Below are positions 33,897 to 45,979 of a DNA stretch of 62,000 bases, in pieces. Each line of letters begins with the position of its first letter. The stretch's first letter is position 1. The translations under genes were made by a program, and so were the position numbers. The notes under the pieces are model-generated. The model ran no database searches, had not been told where the DNA came from, and worked only from the letters and a program-made list of their open reading frames with translations. This stretch comes from Gnetum montanum. Taxonomy: Eukaryota > Streptophyta > Gnetopsida > Gnetales > Gnetaceae. The DNA is taken from the NCBI GenBank assembly GCA_015680685.1, contig MNCI01016355.1:470880-532879 (forward strand), read 5' to 3'.

Positions 33897-35727
33897 AATA
33901 TCATTGTTTGTATCTGAATCCACAACCTCTTCGCTGATGGCAACTTTGCCCTTACCTTTGTTACATGCATATTTAGTTTCTTTCTTTTTCTTCCTTTCTC
34001 AGTTACTACTTGGTTCCCTAGACTTCTCTACTATTTTGAGAACGGTTTGAAATCTATTATGTAGGGAGTCCCACATTTGGTCCACCTTTGCCAATAATTT
34101 TAATGCAAGTTTTTGAATGGGCAAGGGTTTTTTATTCACCATCTCTTCAAGTGGTGACTCTTCTTCATCCTCATAAAATCTAACTCCCTTCTTTCAAAGG
34201 GAAGGATCTCTATTATATTCTTCTGCACTCTCTTTTCCTTAACTCACCTTCTTCTTTAGCAACTTGCTCCAACAATCTTTGTACTTGATGGAACCTAAGC
34301 TCAAATAACCTTCCTTAGGCATAAGTCCCAAGGGTTCTTCGTGTTTCGTGCCTAAGCCCATCTACGAGATTGCGTAGTTATTCCCTTTGTGAGTAACCAT
34401 GGCTTGGGCAATGATGTAACAATGCATAATATTAGCCCATGGCAGCATCTAAGGGTTCATGTCCTTCTTGTTTCCATCCTTGGATTTGCTTTCACAGGTC
34501 GGACGCTCGGGAGTACGTTTGATACTTATCATTGAACAATTCTAACATGGTACTCCATCAATGAATGGACTCCAGTTCTAAGGACTGGTACTAACTTTCC
34601 ACTTCCTTGATTAGTGTCTGTGGAAAAAACTTGAGTTTTTGTCACTTGTTTTCTATGTTTTGTAAGGCACATGCATCGTGAAATGCTTGCAAATGATTTT
34701 GAGGATCAGTGTTGTATCCCCCTTCAAATTGTGGGATATTGTTCATGTCTAATCTTTTGATCCTGCTATCTTTTTGGTGTCTTATTAGGATTCTAACAGC
34801 CTTAGTTATATCTAGCATACTTTGGGTAGCGAGTAGGGGTTCATCATGATCGTATTGTCTATGGCATCTATGATGCCTATGTTGTTCCCTACTCTTCCTC
34901 CTTTCATGATGAGTTTCTCTAGAATGCCCTCATCCCCTTTCTTGGCTACTTTGTCTATGATTCCTGTTTTGCTTACCATTATCCTTAGGGTCTTTTCCTT
35001 TGTGATTGTGTCCAGATCCTGAAGGAGAGGGTGAAAGAGATGATGAAGGTGAAGAAGAAGGAGGACCATCACCATGATGGTGCCTGCTTCCTTCTCTTCG
35101 GTGGTCACGACCTTGATCATAGTTACAATTAGAATGTCTATATTTGTCATGTGTTCGTGTTCCTTTTTCGGACCCTTTGTGTTTGTCGGTACCAGAATCT
35201 GGGTTATGGATAGTTGAGTGAAGATTCTGATATACAACCCCTTAATCGAAGTCAATGGGAGGAACATCATTGTATGGGAGACCTCTTGAGGTAGGTTCAC
35301 CACCCTCATTTTCACATATGACATACAGGACATTCTAAGACAACTTTTCCTTTATGGATTCATAACGTCTCTCTTGTTGTAGATCCCTTTGACATTGTGC
35401 CTCCATGGGTCAATACTCTCTCGAGTCGTGATCATGCACAATGTACTCTACTTGTAAGTGCTGCATACCAATTCGTGTGAGAGCATGAAGAAGCATGCCC
35501 AGGATTGAGCGATCAGGGGGTAACACTATGTTACCGTCTAAATCACACCAATGCAGTTGTTCATCCTGGTGGATGATAAAGGTAAAGTTTGGTATATACT
35601 CATCGGGATGAACGTATACCGCATGAAACTATTGGGGGACTGGTGGATTAGCATGTGTACTATGTCTTCGATTGTTTCCTATATTAAACCTAGGCAGTGA
35701 AACACTATCGTAAGAAGAAGGAGACAT
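33897..35727 (-). pseudogene. gag of element C (interrupted)
   Basis: The ATG at 35727 begins MSPSSYDSVSLP. A conserved block VHPDEYIPNFTFI follows (about 35600), then an Arg/His-rich linker with a Ser/Pro run (about 35050), DSRIKRLDMNNIPQFEGGYN (about 34760-34700) and a gag core. It ends in an acidic stretch (DSDTNND) at 33897, where the zinc-knuckle should begin. Sequence then jumps directly to the zinc-binding part of integrase. Frameshifts and stops are frequent. Confidence 0.75.
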
Positions 35728-35845
35728 AATTGTCTATTCAGTGTGCAATACTTTTAGTTTTAATAATTGTAAGATAACCAACCCTAAGGGTTTGTTCCAA
35801 TGATGGGAAGATTTTCTAAGTTCTAGCTAGCACACAAACAACAAA

Positions 35846-35865
35846 GTTCCTGGCAATGGCACCAA
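35846..35865 (-). promoter_or_regulatory. primer-binding site, tRNA-Asp type (element C)
   Basis: The minus strand reads TTGGTGCCATTGCCAGGAAC beside the LTR. It differs from the tRNA-Asp complement only by C-to-T and G-to-A changes. Confidence 0.75.
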
Positions 35866-36675
35866 TGATGAGTGGCGAGGTATCCCTATGCTCAACCATA
35901 TGAATACTAGCATACACACATGATCTAGTTGAACTCCAAGGACTAAGTGCTTATGCGCTTTCATAGAATTCGGACAGGTTAGTCAATCGTTGTCTTCCCA
36001 AGCTTACTTGTATAGCACGATTGTATGGTTAAGTAAAATTGAGGTATATGATTTTTATATATTTTCTGATGTTTTATGTCCTGGTGCTACAAAGGAGAAG
36101 TGAACTAATTAAGTAACTAATTTAATTTAACTAATCAACTATGCTCTGACTAGTCCTAACACCAGCATCCATTCCCACTTGCCATACACATCCTAAACTA
36201 GTGCAACACTACTGGGATTAACAAACGTTAATCATTATTGGGTTACCAAGTGTTCCACACATGCTCGAAGTGGTCGTACTGAGTGTGCTTACTTGGGAGA
36301 GTGAACAGGGTGAAAGAGAGAACATTAATTAACTAAGGAAAGCATTAAATAACTGTAAATAACATTACATAAGCTATTTTGAATGCTGCAAGGTTTATCA
36401 CAAAGTTTGTCTTTATTTCTGGCCACAAAGTGTGCTCAGGTACACAATGTTCAAATAAAGATCCGTTCACTTTATGACTCCTACTGTGGGCACTCAGAAA
36501 TAATTCTAACTTTGAGGAAGGAAAACTACAAGAGTTCGGGTAAGGGACTAAGACTAACTATGCAAACCAAGTGTGCCCACCTCTTATTTATAGGTGATGA
36601 GGTGGGTCCCAACATTGGATGCTCGATATCGCTTGGTGAGCTTTGATATCGCAGATGCGATATCGCGGTTCATCA
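35866..36675 (-). repeat. 5' LTR of element C
   Basis: 810 bp. On the minus strand: U3 with three GATATC palindromes (36633-36667), TATA box CTATAAATAAG (about 36583-36593), R with the AATAAAG stem-loop (about 36408-36461), then U5. It is shorter than its partner mainly because the palindrome array is shorter. Confidence 0.9.
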
Positions 36676-36861
36676 TTGATGAAGGAATACAATGCATAAT
36701 TGTTGCAACAAACATTACATAGCTATATAATAGGATTGAGCAAAAGGAAAAATATAATGATAACAATGAACTCAATATGTCTAATCCTCCAATTGAGCAA
36801 AACGAACTTCCTGTGAAATTCTACTTTGAAGATGTTTAGCATTTGAAATCTTTCTATATCT

Positions 36862-38102
36862 TTACATAGAGACAAGAGGATGAATCTTCAAAGAATTAGT
36901 GGTCTTGACTCTAGATAATGCAACAAATGTTAGACCTATAACTTTTCTTAAACCAATGATAATAGTAGCCTTATCTAATGTCATTCCTTGAAATTTATGA
37001 ATAGTCATGGCCCATGCCAATCGTAACAGTAATTGACGAGATGCTCCTCGGACCACAGGTATAATTTGCTCATGATGAGGATTACCATTATTAAAGGCAC
37101 ATCCGATGTAGGAGTCAAAATCAACAATAACGTATGATGGTAATGCAGGTGGCTGTTTACCTTGAGGATACATAATATTGTGAATCATGCCAAGTGCACC
37201 ATTTACCAATCCTACTTCAGGCCAAAGGTTAACTGTGAGCATTACCCTTGCACTTCACATAGAAGTAGACATCGCTTTATATCATCATCATCATCATTTG
37301 AGATTCTGAATCCATGGGGATCTCTATCTACTACACACAATGCAATAAGTCTTTGCATTATTTGCAACATCTTCTTATTGTGTAATTTAACTTTATCCTT
37401 TGTATCATATAAATGCATTTATTCTTTAAAACCATCTAATCCACTCGAAGTGGATGGAAGATTCATTCGAATAGCCAAGAAAATATAATCTTCATCATGG
37501 ATTTTTCCTTCTCTGATATGCATCAATACTTCTCTGAATCTTTGTTGTTGAGGATCATTTCTAGACTAATGAAAAATTGCATCTAAAATAACAAATGTAT
37601 TAAATGATTCCCAAACCCTTATAATATCTAGATTTTTGGATGCATAAGGCACAACATCAAGCACAGGAGGAAGCTGACCCAAATCACCTATCAATATAAC
37701 TAATCTTCCTCCAAAAACTTCATTGTGATGTTTTCGAAAAATTTCTCTTAGTCGTCTATCAATGCTTGGTAATAATCTTTCTCCCACAAAACTCATTTCA
37801 TCAATTATTATATATCTTACCTATGATAGTCGATGTTGTATACTTATCTTTGCAGATGAATAGAGTTCTTTGTAGGCACCTATTCCAATGTTCAAACTGA
37901 AATGAATGGTTGTTGCATTAATGTTAAATGCTGTAGCTCTTGTGGGTGTCATTACAAGTAAAGAATTATGTTTTTCATTATAGTATTTCATGAAAGCATT
38001 ACAAAATGTGCCTATGAGAAATGACTTTCCCGTACCAATTGTTTCTAGGATAATCATTCTTAAAGGGAAAACAACTTCATCTATTGATTGTGAAAACATC
38101 AT
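36862..38102 (-). pseudogene. Helitron PIF1-like helicase domain
   Basis: Superfamily 1 helicase motifs in order: Walker A GTGKSFL (about 38037), TPTRATAFNINATTIHF (motif Ia), Walker B YIIIDEMSFVGE (about 37800), IGDLGQLPPV (motif III, about 37680), and near the C terminus WAMTIHKFQGMTLDKA and VALSRVKT (motifs V/VI, about 37000-36900). The first two segments share a frame and are interrupted by one stop; the last is in another frame. The helicase unwinds DNA for rolling-circle transfer. Confidence 0.88.
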
Positions 38103-38843
38103 GTGGCCTACAATTTTATTATAACACTTCTTTTACTTTACACTCAACTTATTAGAATTGTAGGCACTGTAGTCACAATGAATAACAATCATGGACCAAG
38201 ATAATTTATTATTGGCAATAAAACTTGTAGTGAATTTTTCAACATCCTCTCCTAGATACTGTAACATTCAATTATGCATTCTATCAACATCTTGTAGCAG
38301 AAGCATCTCCACTTCTGTTCTCTGAAAATGACTTATTGATAAGAGATGACGATTGAGGATTTCAAAATCATATTCCTCATGATCTTGCACCTAGGGAGTT
38401 ACATCTACAAATTTTCTTTCTTCCTCCAAAGCTTGCTGGAATTCTTCTTCAATATTAATCTCTGATGCTACATACAGATGTTGAACAGACAACCACTTCA
38501 TTTCAATATCCTCATCATTAGAACCAAAATCTCGCTTCACATCTCTAAATAGATAATGTAACAACAACATAGCCCAACAATATTCAATCCATTTTTGTTC
38601 TCCTTACTTTGGTGGGATGAGAAACTTGGGATAATATCTAACAATAACATCTAGCTTTGGGTGACACAGATTCCAATTTGGGTTGGACTTATTGTTCATG
38701 TTGCAGTTGTACTCTTTAAAAGCCTGCAACAATGAGACACCCTCCATCAAAAGTGGACGTTTCTAATACATATTAATAAGAGTTGTGTAGTTTTCAACTT
38801 CATAAATTTTATCTAAATTAATTTGAACATTTTTGTACACCTC

Positions 38844-40588
38844 TCAAGAAACATTGAGTGTGTGAAAAACATGACTACAGTTTACCAAAGGATGCTCATA
38901 CAACATGCGACAGACTTCCATAGCACTAATGTCTCTATTTGTAGTAGCATCCATCATGAGCCTTCTATAGACTAATAAAGCATCTTCATGAGGATTTTTT
39001 GACTTATAAATTTGCAATAACATGTCATGAAAAGATTGTAATTTTTTCTCTATTTTAGTTGCATATTTCGTGATATATTTTATAACAACATATTGTGACA
39101 TTACTGGCTGAAAATTTGTATTTGCCCTCCATGTCTGAAGCATCATTCTGTTATGAACATTAAGCTTCGAATTGTTTTTTGAGGAACATAAGTAATCTCA
39201 CTATTATTTTCTGGATCTCTCTGAAGAGTTGATTCTAAAGATAACGACCAAGGAACATTGTACCTAGAATTGAAAAATACGAAAGTTGAATATCTATATA
39301 TTTTTTCCCATGATAAATTAAAGTTTACTTGCTAATAAAAATGAATGCAATGATGAGGAAATAGTAATGATACAACATTTTAATTATAAAGTGGCACATG
39401 CAAACTTCTTTGTTAGTACGTTTTCGTAAGCATGCACTAGGTTTGCATACAGTATGTCATTGAATAGCATTAAGCAAATTAGCATAATCAGTTTCCAGAT
39501 CCATACATTATAGTTGTTTAGTAGTTAACTCACATGGATGATGTAACATATTTACACATAAAGCCTAAGTGAGAAGATAGATTAAAAGAAGTAACAATGG
39601 AGAAACTAATATCTCTGTATTCTAAGCAATATTAGCAAAAACATTTTGTGTAAAGAATAGAAAAGATAAATGAGAACTTACATTATTTTGATGTTGATTA
39701 GCTGTAAATCTTGAATTCCATGCATTTGTAATTGAATCAAAAAATTACACATGATGTGAGGATCATTATGGTTGAGCTCATCTACCTTTGGAGCACCTTG
39801 TATACACAGGAAACCATGCACATATGGAGATTTGCAATGCTACCACTCATATCATGTCTAATAGTCAACAACATAAAATTCATACATCAAAACTATTTTA
39901 AGAAAGGCAACGTGACGATGATGCATGAAATCTACAACTATATGCAGAATTTTTATGATATTACTCTACCTCTAATGTTTGAGTTCTGATGTGTTCTCAG
40001 GTGGATCTCTTTCCATCAGATTATGCAACTTAGGCCAATAGAGATCTACTGCACTCAAAGTAAAAAAAATAGTAGGTGCTTTCAATTGATTCACCATGTC
40101 AGTTAGCTCTACTTTACATTTTCTTTGATGGTGTACCATGAATGGATGTACCATATCACATTAAATTATCAACAATGACATGTGATGGAGCATTATGCAA
40201 TTGTTCTCGTAGTTTTTCAATAGTTAAGGGTGCATTAACAATTTTTTTTTTTAAAAAATACAATGGTAGATTCCATTTCGTGTCTCCTTCTAATGACATT
40301 ATAGATATAATATGTACAAATAAATCATTCATCATTACTTAAATGTTATAAAAAAAATTTAAGAATAATGATAATAACAAAAAAATGGAGAATTAATATT
40401 TACCTGAACCCCTTGTGGTGTCCAAATCTACCATCTTTGTGGCAAATAATATGTTTGGCATATTCATGTAGTTTGACATTTTTAGCTCTTCGCTCAAGAA
40501 AATCATATTTTCCTTCAGGAAAAAGACTTGGAAATGCTAGTGTAAACAACTCCATCATGTTAAACTCATGAATAGGAGAATCAGACAT
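38844..40588 (-). pseudogene. Helitron_like_N / HUH Rep region
   Basis: It opens with a segment like FPSLFPEGKYDF...HEYAKHIICHKDGRFGHH (40588-40400). TIFFTLSAVDLYWPKLHNL follows near 40050. The HUH motif lies near 39796-39835 as SPYVHGFL, where two His around a hydrophobic residue are expected, so the first His appears replaced by Tyr (a C-to-T change). The Rep tyrosine motif KYITKYATK is seen near 39090, and LLQAWRAN-like LQTWRANTNFQPV near 39140. Rep nicks and joins DNA during rolling-circle transposition; this copy should be inactive. Confidence 0.7.
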
Positions 40589-40615
40589 GAAAGGCCACTA
40601 AGCAACATTTGAATC

Positions 40616-41506
40616 TTATAATGATGGATTATGCATCCATGCTCTTATCCAATCAATTTCCTTTCTTACAATTCCAAGACATTGTGCAACTAATGATGTG
40701 TGACTGAAAATGTTTTTTTCATCTATCTGAAGGAAAGGACCTTGAAACTGCAATTGCATTTCTTCATCCTTTTCTAACAATGGAATATAGGGAATGCTAT
40801 GGAAGATGTTAACATCACTGGTATCAACAACATCATCTAATGCATGCATATCGATGTCGACATCTTGATAGTATGAATCATTTGCCTTCTTAAAAATCAA
40901 AGCATCGTAAACCCATTTCTTGTTAACAATGAAATTATACTTAGTGCCCATTTGATCTGCTCTTCTCAATATCAAGAAAGGGATACCTTTAATTCTAAGA
41001 GGAAGTCTTTTAGTAATCTGTGTGACATTTTGAGCAAAACTAATTATGTGACCTTTATGCTTGAATTGTCCACCAACTGCATGTGTAATGTGTAAAATGG
41101 GAATGATTTTTGCAATTAACATTTCTTCAACCTTAGTTAAACGACCTAGGATAGGTGGTTGGATAATAGGATCCATGTTATTTTCAACATAAAATCGTTT
41201 GATTTCACAACCAAAATTGTCAAGAATATTATGTTTCTTTTCATTAATGCACCTATTGCATGTGGGTCCTCTACTTCTGGTTGAATCCAATAATAAGCCA
41301 AGAAGAATTTCATTGCATACATTGTAGGAACATGGATTTGCAAAAATTCTAACTACAGTATTAAAATTATGTATTGCTTGAGCAATTTTTGTACTTGCCT
41401 TTTGCAATCTTGGGAAAAATTGAATAGGTTCTGAAGAAGGCATTTCTATTATTGGTGCATTGGTAACATCTATAGCTTCATTTATTTGATGAAATGAATT
41501 TTCCAC
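40616..41506 (-). pseudogene. Helitron transposase N terminus (DUF6570-like)
   Basis: An open stretch of 297 codons. It holds TCNRCINEKK (a CxxC pair) and a block PPILGRLTKVEEMLIAKIIP, followed by GGQFKHKGHIISFAQNV and LPLRI...FLILRR. These are the landmarks of the DUF6570 region found upstream of Helitron_like_N in some Helitron and PIF1-like transposases. It is the longest surviving frame of the element and its start is uncertain. Assignment is from remembered motif order; a profile search would settle it. Confidence 0.6.
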
Positions 41507-42239
41507 CTATCAATGTTACCTCTTTCGATGCTCACTCTTACTATAATGTGGTTGTTCTTGATCTTCTTGCAATTGTTGTTCTTCTTCGTGTGTGATTTTT
41601 GGAACAGATGTTGCTTGATTAACAGGAATAGATGCATTTCTAATGTCCTACAAAAAATGTTTCAAAATTTAAACTAAAAATTGAATTAAAATAGATACCA
41701 ACTTGAGGATGGGCAAACACCAACCTACATTTCTTCTTGATTATTTACATTATTAGTATCAATAATGTGGATCATTGCATTGGATGAATTTCCAAGTGAT
41801 GAGAGGGGATTTGAAGTTGACGTAGCCTAAAAAAATATATGTAATGTAAGTATGTAAATAATATGAGAAGATTTTCATATGATAAATATTTATTTTAAAA
41901 TATTAGAAAATGCATAAATTACATACTCTTTAATTTCATAAAATTAGTTGTCATTCTCGTTCATGTCCTTTTGCTTTTCATTTTAGAAATCGTCTTCTCT
42001 CCTCTGCAGTCATCGATTCTGGATTTTTAATTTTTATAATCCATGGTCATCCTCTACCTTGGCCATGTCCACACGCATGCCCATTGCCAAGACCTTACAT
42101 GATTCACATTACTTGTTGCAGTAGATGGTTGTTGTTGTTGATTTTGAAGATAGTGTTCTTCACCTTTTCTATTGGGGCAAACAGCAGTAGGATCCATGTT
42201 TTTGAAAATGCACGAATTCCAATATTACACCTCTTACTC

Positions 42240-42480
42240 TTGTAACACGATGCCTAAGTTCAATATCTATAAGTACTGCATCACACCATAACTGTCATCA
42301 CCATAATTGTCACCATGATCGTAATCGTCATCATTTATAATAAATATTCATTATTACCCATTATTTATAATAAAAAATATTTATTATTACTGTAATTGTA
42401 ACTGTCACCATTTATAATAATAATAACTATTCAATATTACCCATTATTTATAATAATAAATATTCATTATTACCCATGTC
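42240..42480. repeat. AT-rich low-complexity tract
   Basis: Imperfect repeats of ATTATTACCCATTATTTATA and ATCATCACCAT type between the Helitron and the 113-bp tandem array. No gene content. Confidence 0.7.
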
Positions 42481-42486
42481 GGGGCT

Positions 42487-42900
42487 TGCGTGTGAGGGAA
42501 TATGAAGATACGAATTGGGAGCCTAAGGGTCAGGGGGCATTAATCGAATAGAGATTTGGCTCCCCTGTAGTGACTCTTTGGCTTGCCTGCACATGGTGCA
42601 TGCATGTGAAAGAATATGAAGAGACAAATGGGGAGCCCAAGGGTTGAGGGCATCAATTAAATAGAGATTCGACTCCCCTGTAGTAACTCTTTGGCTCCCT
42701 TGCATGTGGTGTGTGCGCGTAAGGGAATACGAAGAGATGAATGGGGAGCCCAAGGATTAGGGGGCATGAATCGAATAGAGATTTAGCTCCCTTACAGTGA
42801 CTCTTTGGCTCCTTAACTTTTCAAATTTGAGTCCCTTGCAGTGACTCTTTGGCTCCCCTGCATGTAGCGCATGATGTGCAGGGCAACAAAATACACTTCC
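42487..42900. repeat. tandem repeat of about 113 bp
   Basis: Units begin TGCRYGTRAGGGAATAYGAA at 42487, 42601 and 42714; the third runs into two shorter partial repeats (CAGTGACTCTTTGGCTCC). Each unit has GGGAGCCYAAGG and, near its other end, CTTTGGCTCC, giving a short internal inverted repeat (GGAGCC...GGCTCC). It lies between the Helitron and the cut end of the 3' LTR of element D. Confidence 0.85.
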
Positions 42901-42977
42901 CCCTTTCCCCCCCACCCCATCATGCGAGACATGTTGGCCTCTCAACCAAAAATATTAAATAGATTTATCAAGGTCAT

Positions 42978-43396
42978 CAACATGTATGTTCGAATGGGTT
43001 ATGCTTCTGTATTCTAATTAGTTGCTTAATTAAGCAAAATTATTTGCTGAATGAATAACATTAATGTAAACTACATAAAATCACGATATGTAAATGCATA
43101 AAGAAAGAGAGTCTCAAGTGTTGCAAGGATGAATCAAAGAGCTCATCTTTATTGCCAACATAATGGTCTGTTCAGGTACATCAATGCTTAAATAAAGATC
43201 CTATCACATTAGACCTTCTACTACGGGCACTTGGAAAATATTCTAACTCTCAAATGAACAAACTACAAGAGTTTTGCTACCTCTACTACTGAATCATGTG
43301 CCCAAGGGTTGTATTTATAGGCCTAGGAGTAACCCTATGATATTGCATGCTCAATATTGTATCTTTGGCAGAGCTTATGAAAAACACGATTCATCA
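42978..43396 (-). repeat. 3' LTR of element D, truncated
   Basis: Matches the 5' LTR of D from ACATGTATGTTCGAA to the terminal TTCATCA (43390-43396). The U5 part beyond 42978 is missing. Its palindrome array is about 50 bp shorter than in the 5' LTR. CATGCCCCCACG follows, the polypurine tract on the other strand. Confidence 0.85.
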
Positions 43397-45409
43397 TGCC
43401 CCCACGATTGAATGAAAACTCGTCTTTGAGTACAAAAGAAGAGGAACAAGTTCCTTACAAAATATATTAGGAGGTATGGAATATTTGACTGACATGCAAA
43501 GTGACACAGAGAAAATAGACAAATACAAAAGTACCTGAGCATACATTATTACAATTGTGTACAAAATTTGGGTGTTCATGATAATAGGAAAGAACACCCT
43601 TGGATCCAATGGACATCCAATCACTCTTTACAATAGAAGAATGAGGAAGAGCTAAAAGAGATCCAGCAATTATGAATAATCTCCCGTGAGTGATATTATT
43701 GCACCCTCCTTGGTGAAGAGTGTTGCGCTTCTAGTCCATGCTTCCCATTGCAATCACAACAAAATCAAGAATTAGTATATAAAGTGTAACACATATTGGT
43801 TGAATACCTTGTCTTGTCAGTGATTTTATCTAGCTAAGTTGTGATTGTGGTAGATTGGTTGCTTGATAATGTTAGTGGGAAGACTGACAAATAGGTTAAG
43901 TAAGAGAAGTGATCCATAAAACTCAGAAAAATCTTAACACTAGGAATACTAAAAAGAGGGTATATAAAGTCACAATAATAAAAAGACAGAATTCACTAAA
44001 AATAGTTGTGAAGATGTGCACAATTGGATAGCATTGATGGGGTAAATAAAAAGAATTTGATTGTAACAATGTTTAAGATTAAAGAGCTTAACTTAACTAA
44101 ACCAAAAGATATGTAGGTGGGTCCTCCCCAAAGCAAGCACATGCATTGTATGCCCTTGCATAACTTCTAACCAAGGAGTTTGTGGGCATTGTGGTGATTA
44201 ATGGTTACAGAAGGTTAAGTACAAAAACCTAGAAGTAACTAACTGAGAAACTTGACACATCAAACCAAAACATCGAATCATAACATGAAATCACCAATGA
44301 GGTGAGGCATGAAAAGCATAGATGGATGAGAGAGAGAATGAAATGGAGTTCCTAATTATGGTAACATGAAGTCCCTTTTGAAGTTTGTGATTAAATGACT
44401 AGGTAGGATCTGTCCTTAGTCCATACCAAAACCAAGCACTTTTAGTGACTTTGCATCAACATTCTAAGACTAGTCCATCCCCTCAGACACAAGAATGCTC
44501 CCACAAAATAACCACCATTCCAAATTGGAGAAGAAGTAGGAAGTGAGAAAGGGCCTTAGTTAGAGAAGACAAGATAAGTCCCATAACTAGTGCTTGTAGC
44601 ACTTTTATTTGGTCTAAGGGGTGTGCTTTGAATTCCCATATTTATTTATTTTGAATGGGAACCACACCATGCAAAGACCCATGCATTTTTGCATTTATTT
44701 TGTCCAAGGGGTGTGCTTTGAATCCTCATATCTCTCTCTTTTTTGTGAGAATCACACCATGCAAGGAATTATTCGACTTCATGTTGTGGAATGACACAAA
44801 ATGGTGAGAAGCTCATGAGAACACCCTTGCACACAGAAAATGGAAAAGCACGAAGTATACTGCACCCATTTGAAGCCACACCCTATTTGAAGCTTTAATT
44901 TCTTCCCAATTTTAGAAACTACATAAGTCACAAATTTATTAAGGTTGCATTAATGAAAAAGGGATTGCATGTTTCCAAAACAAGAAAAACCATAGAGTGC
45001 GTGGATGGGTGGATGATGTGGACTCACTGCCTATTACATGAAAAGAAACCATGTGCTAGTTGTCAGTAATGGCATTCAAAGTTAGAAACCAGACATCACA
45101 ATCAATTCACCAATGATACATACCACCATCGAGTAGCTCATTATCATTGCACCTGGCACCTTATTAGTAAAAAGAGTAGAGAATTATACCAAACATAAAA
45201 AAAATATAAAAGAAAGTAAAAGAGTATTCAAGAAATATTAAACATACTAACGATGGTGTAAAACAAAAACCTAGAAAAGATTAATAATTTGAAAAACAAA
45301 AAGATGTAAAATAAAGAATATGAAACAAAAAGTTGTAAAACCAAAATTGTATAAAACAAAAAAAGTTAAAATACTAAGGAGCTATGTAAAGTGTTAGTAT
45401 GGATGGCCA
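43397..45409 (-). other. conserved 3' non-coding region of element D
   Basis: Counterpart of 30869-32789 in C and of about 60160-61560 in E. It holds two tandem copies of the GGGGTGTGCTTTGAAT ... CACACCATGCAA stem-loop block (about 44597-44690 and 44700-44770). Confidence 0.6.
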
Positions 45410-45906
45410 TCTCTCCCAAGACTAAGTTGGAAGGAGGAGATTCGAAAGATTAAGCGTGGTTGTCTATTTGGCGAGGTGTTTGTTGAGTTGGTTGGCTTGG
45501 GCTCATGGAAAGGTTTCAGTTATTGGATGTTGAGTAACTGCTTTTTATCTGAGCTATCAGGTTTATATATAATCGTGGCCTGAAATGGAAAAGTCTCTTC
45601 AATAATGTAATGTCCTTCCCACAATGTTTGAAATTTGGTTCGTTGAGGTATGTGTGTAGGATTTTAGTAGAGAACCTTGTCTCCTGGTTGAAACTTGACT
45701 TTCCTTATTTTGAGGTCATGACGTTTCTTGTTGAATATCTTATGCATTTCGTTGGATGATAGGGTCATTAATCGATTTTCATCTAGCAAGTTGAGGTGTA
45801 TTAATCTTTCCTTTTGTGCTAGACTTAGATCCACGTCAAGGTCATAGGCTGTAGAGAGTGTATGGAGCTCAGATTGGATGGGTAGTGTTGGGAGTTTTCT
45901 GTACAT
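45410..45906 (-). pseudogene. integrase C-terminal GPY/F region of element D
   Basis: RHDLKIRKVKFQPGDKVLY and TLWEGHYII match the same region of element C (LWEGPYII). Pro of the GPY motif is changed to His. No chromodomain follows. Confidence 0.75.
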
Positions 45907-45979
45907 GAGTTCATAGGGAGAATAACCTATAGGAAGCTTCCATGTGGAGCGATAGGCCTAAACGGCATCGTTTAATTTG

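Larger units (their letters stand above)
30030..36675 (-). mobile_element. LTR retrotransposon C, complete ends, pol deleted
   Basis: It has two LTRs (35866-36675 and 30030-30868), each bounded by TGATGAGTGGCGAGG and TTCATCA, and flanked by a perfect 5-bp target duplication TTGAT (30025-30029 and 36676-36680). Minus-strand order: 5' LTR, tRNA-Asp-type primer site, gag (35727 to about 33897), integrase (about 33896-32790), a long 3' non-coding region, a purine-rich CATGGGGGTA beside the 3' LTR. Protease, RT and RNase H are missing, so it cannot move by itself. It appears inserted in or beside Helitron DNA. Confidence 0.93.
36681..42480 (-). mobile_element. decayed Helitron (Rep/helicase type), ends not defined
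   Basis: The minus-strand coding order DUF6570, Helitron_like_N, HUH Rep, PIF1-type helicase (41506 to 36862) is that of a rolling-circle Helitron transposase. Terminal TC and CTRR-plus-hairpin ends were not found; the lower end is next to the insertion of element C. Stops and frameshifts show it is inactive. Confidence 0.7.

Noticed and set aside
37162-37488. 108-codon plus-strand ORF in the Helitron region
   Set aside because: It is antisense to helicase sequence with recognisable motifs on the minus strand.
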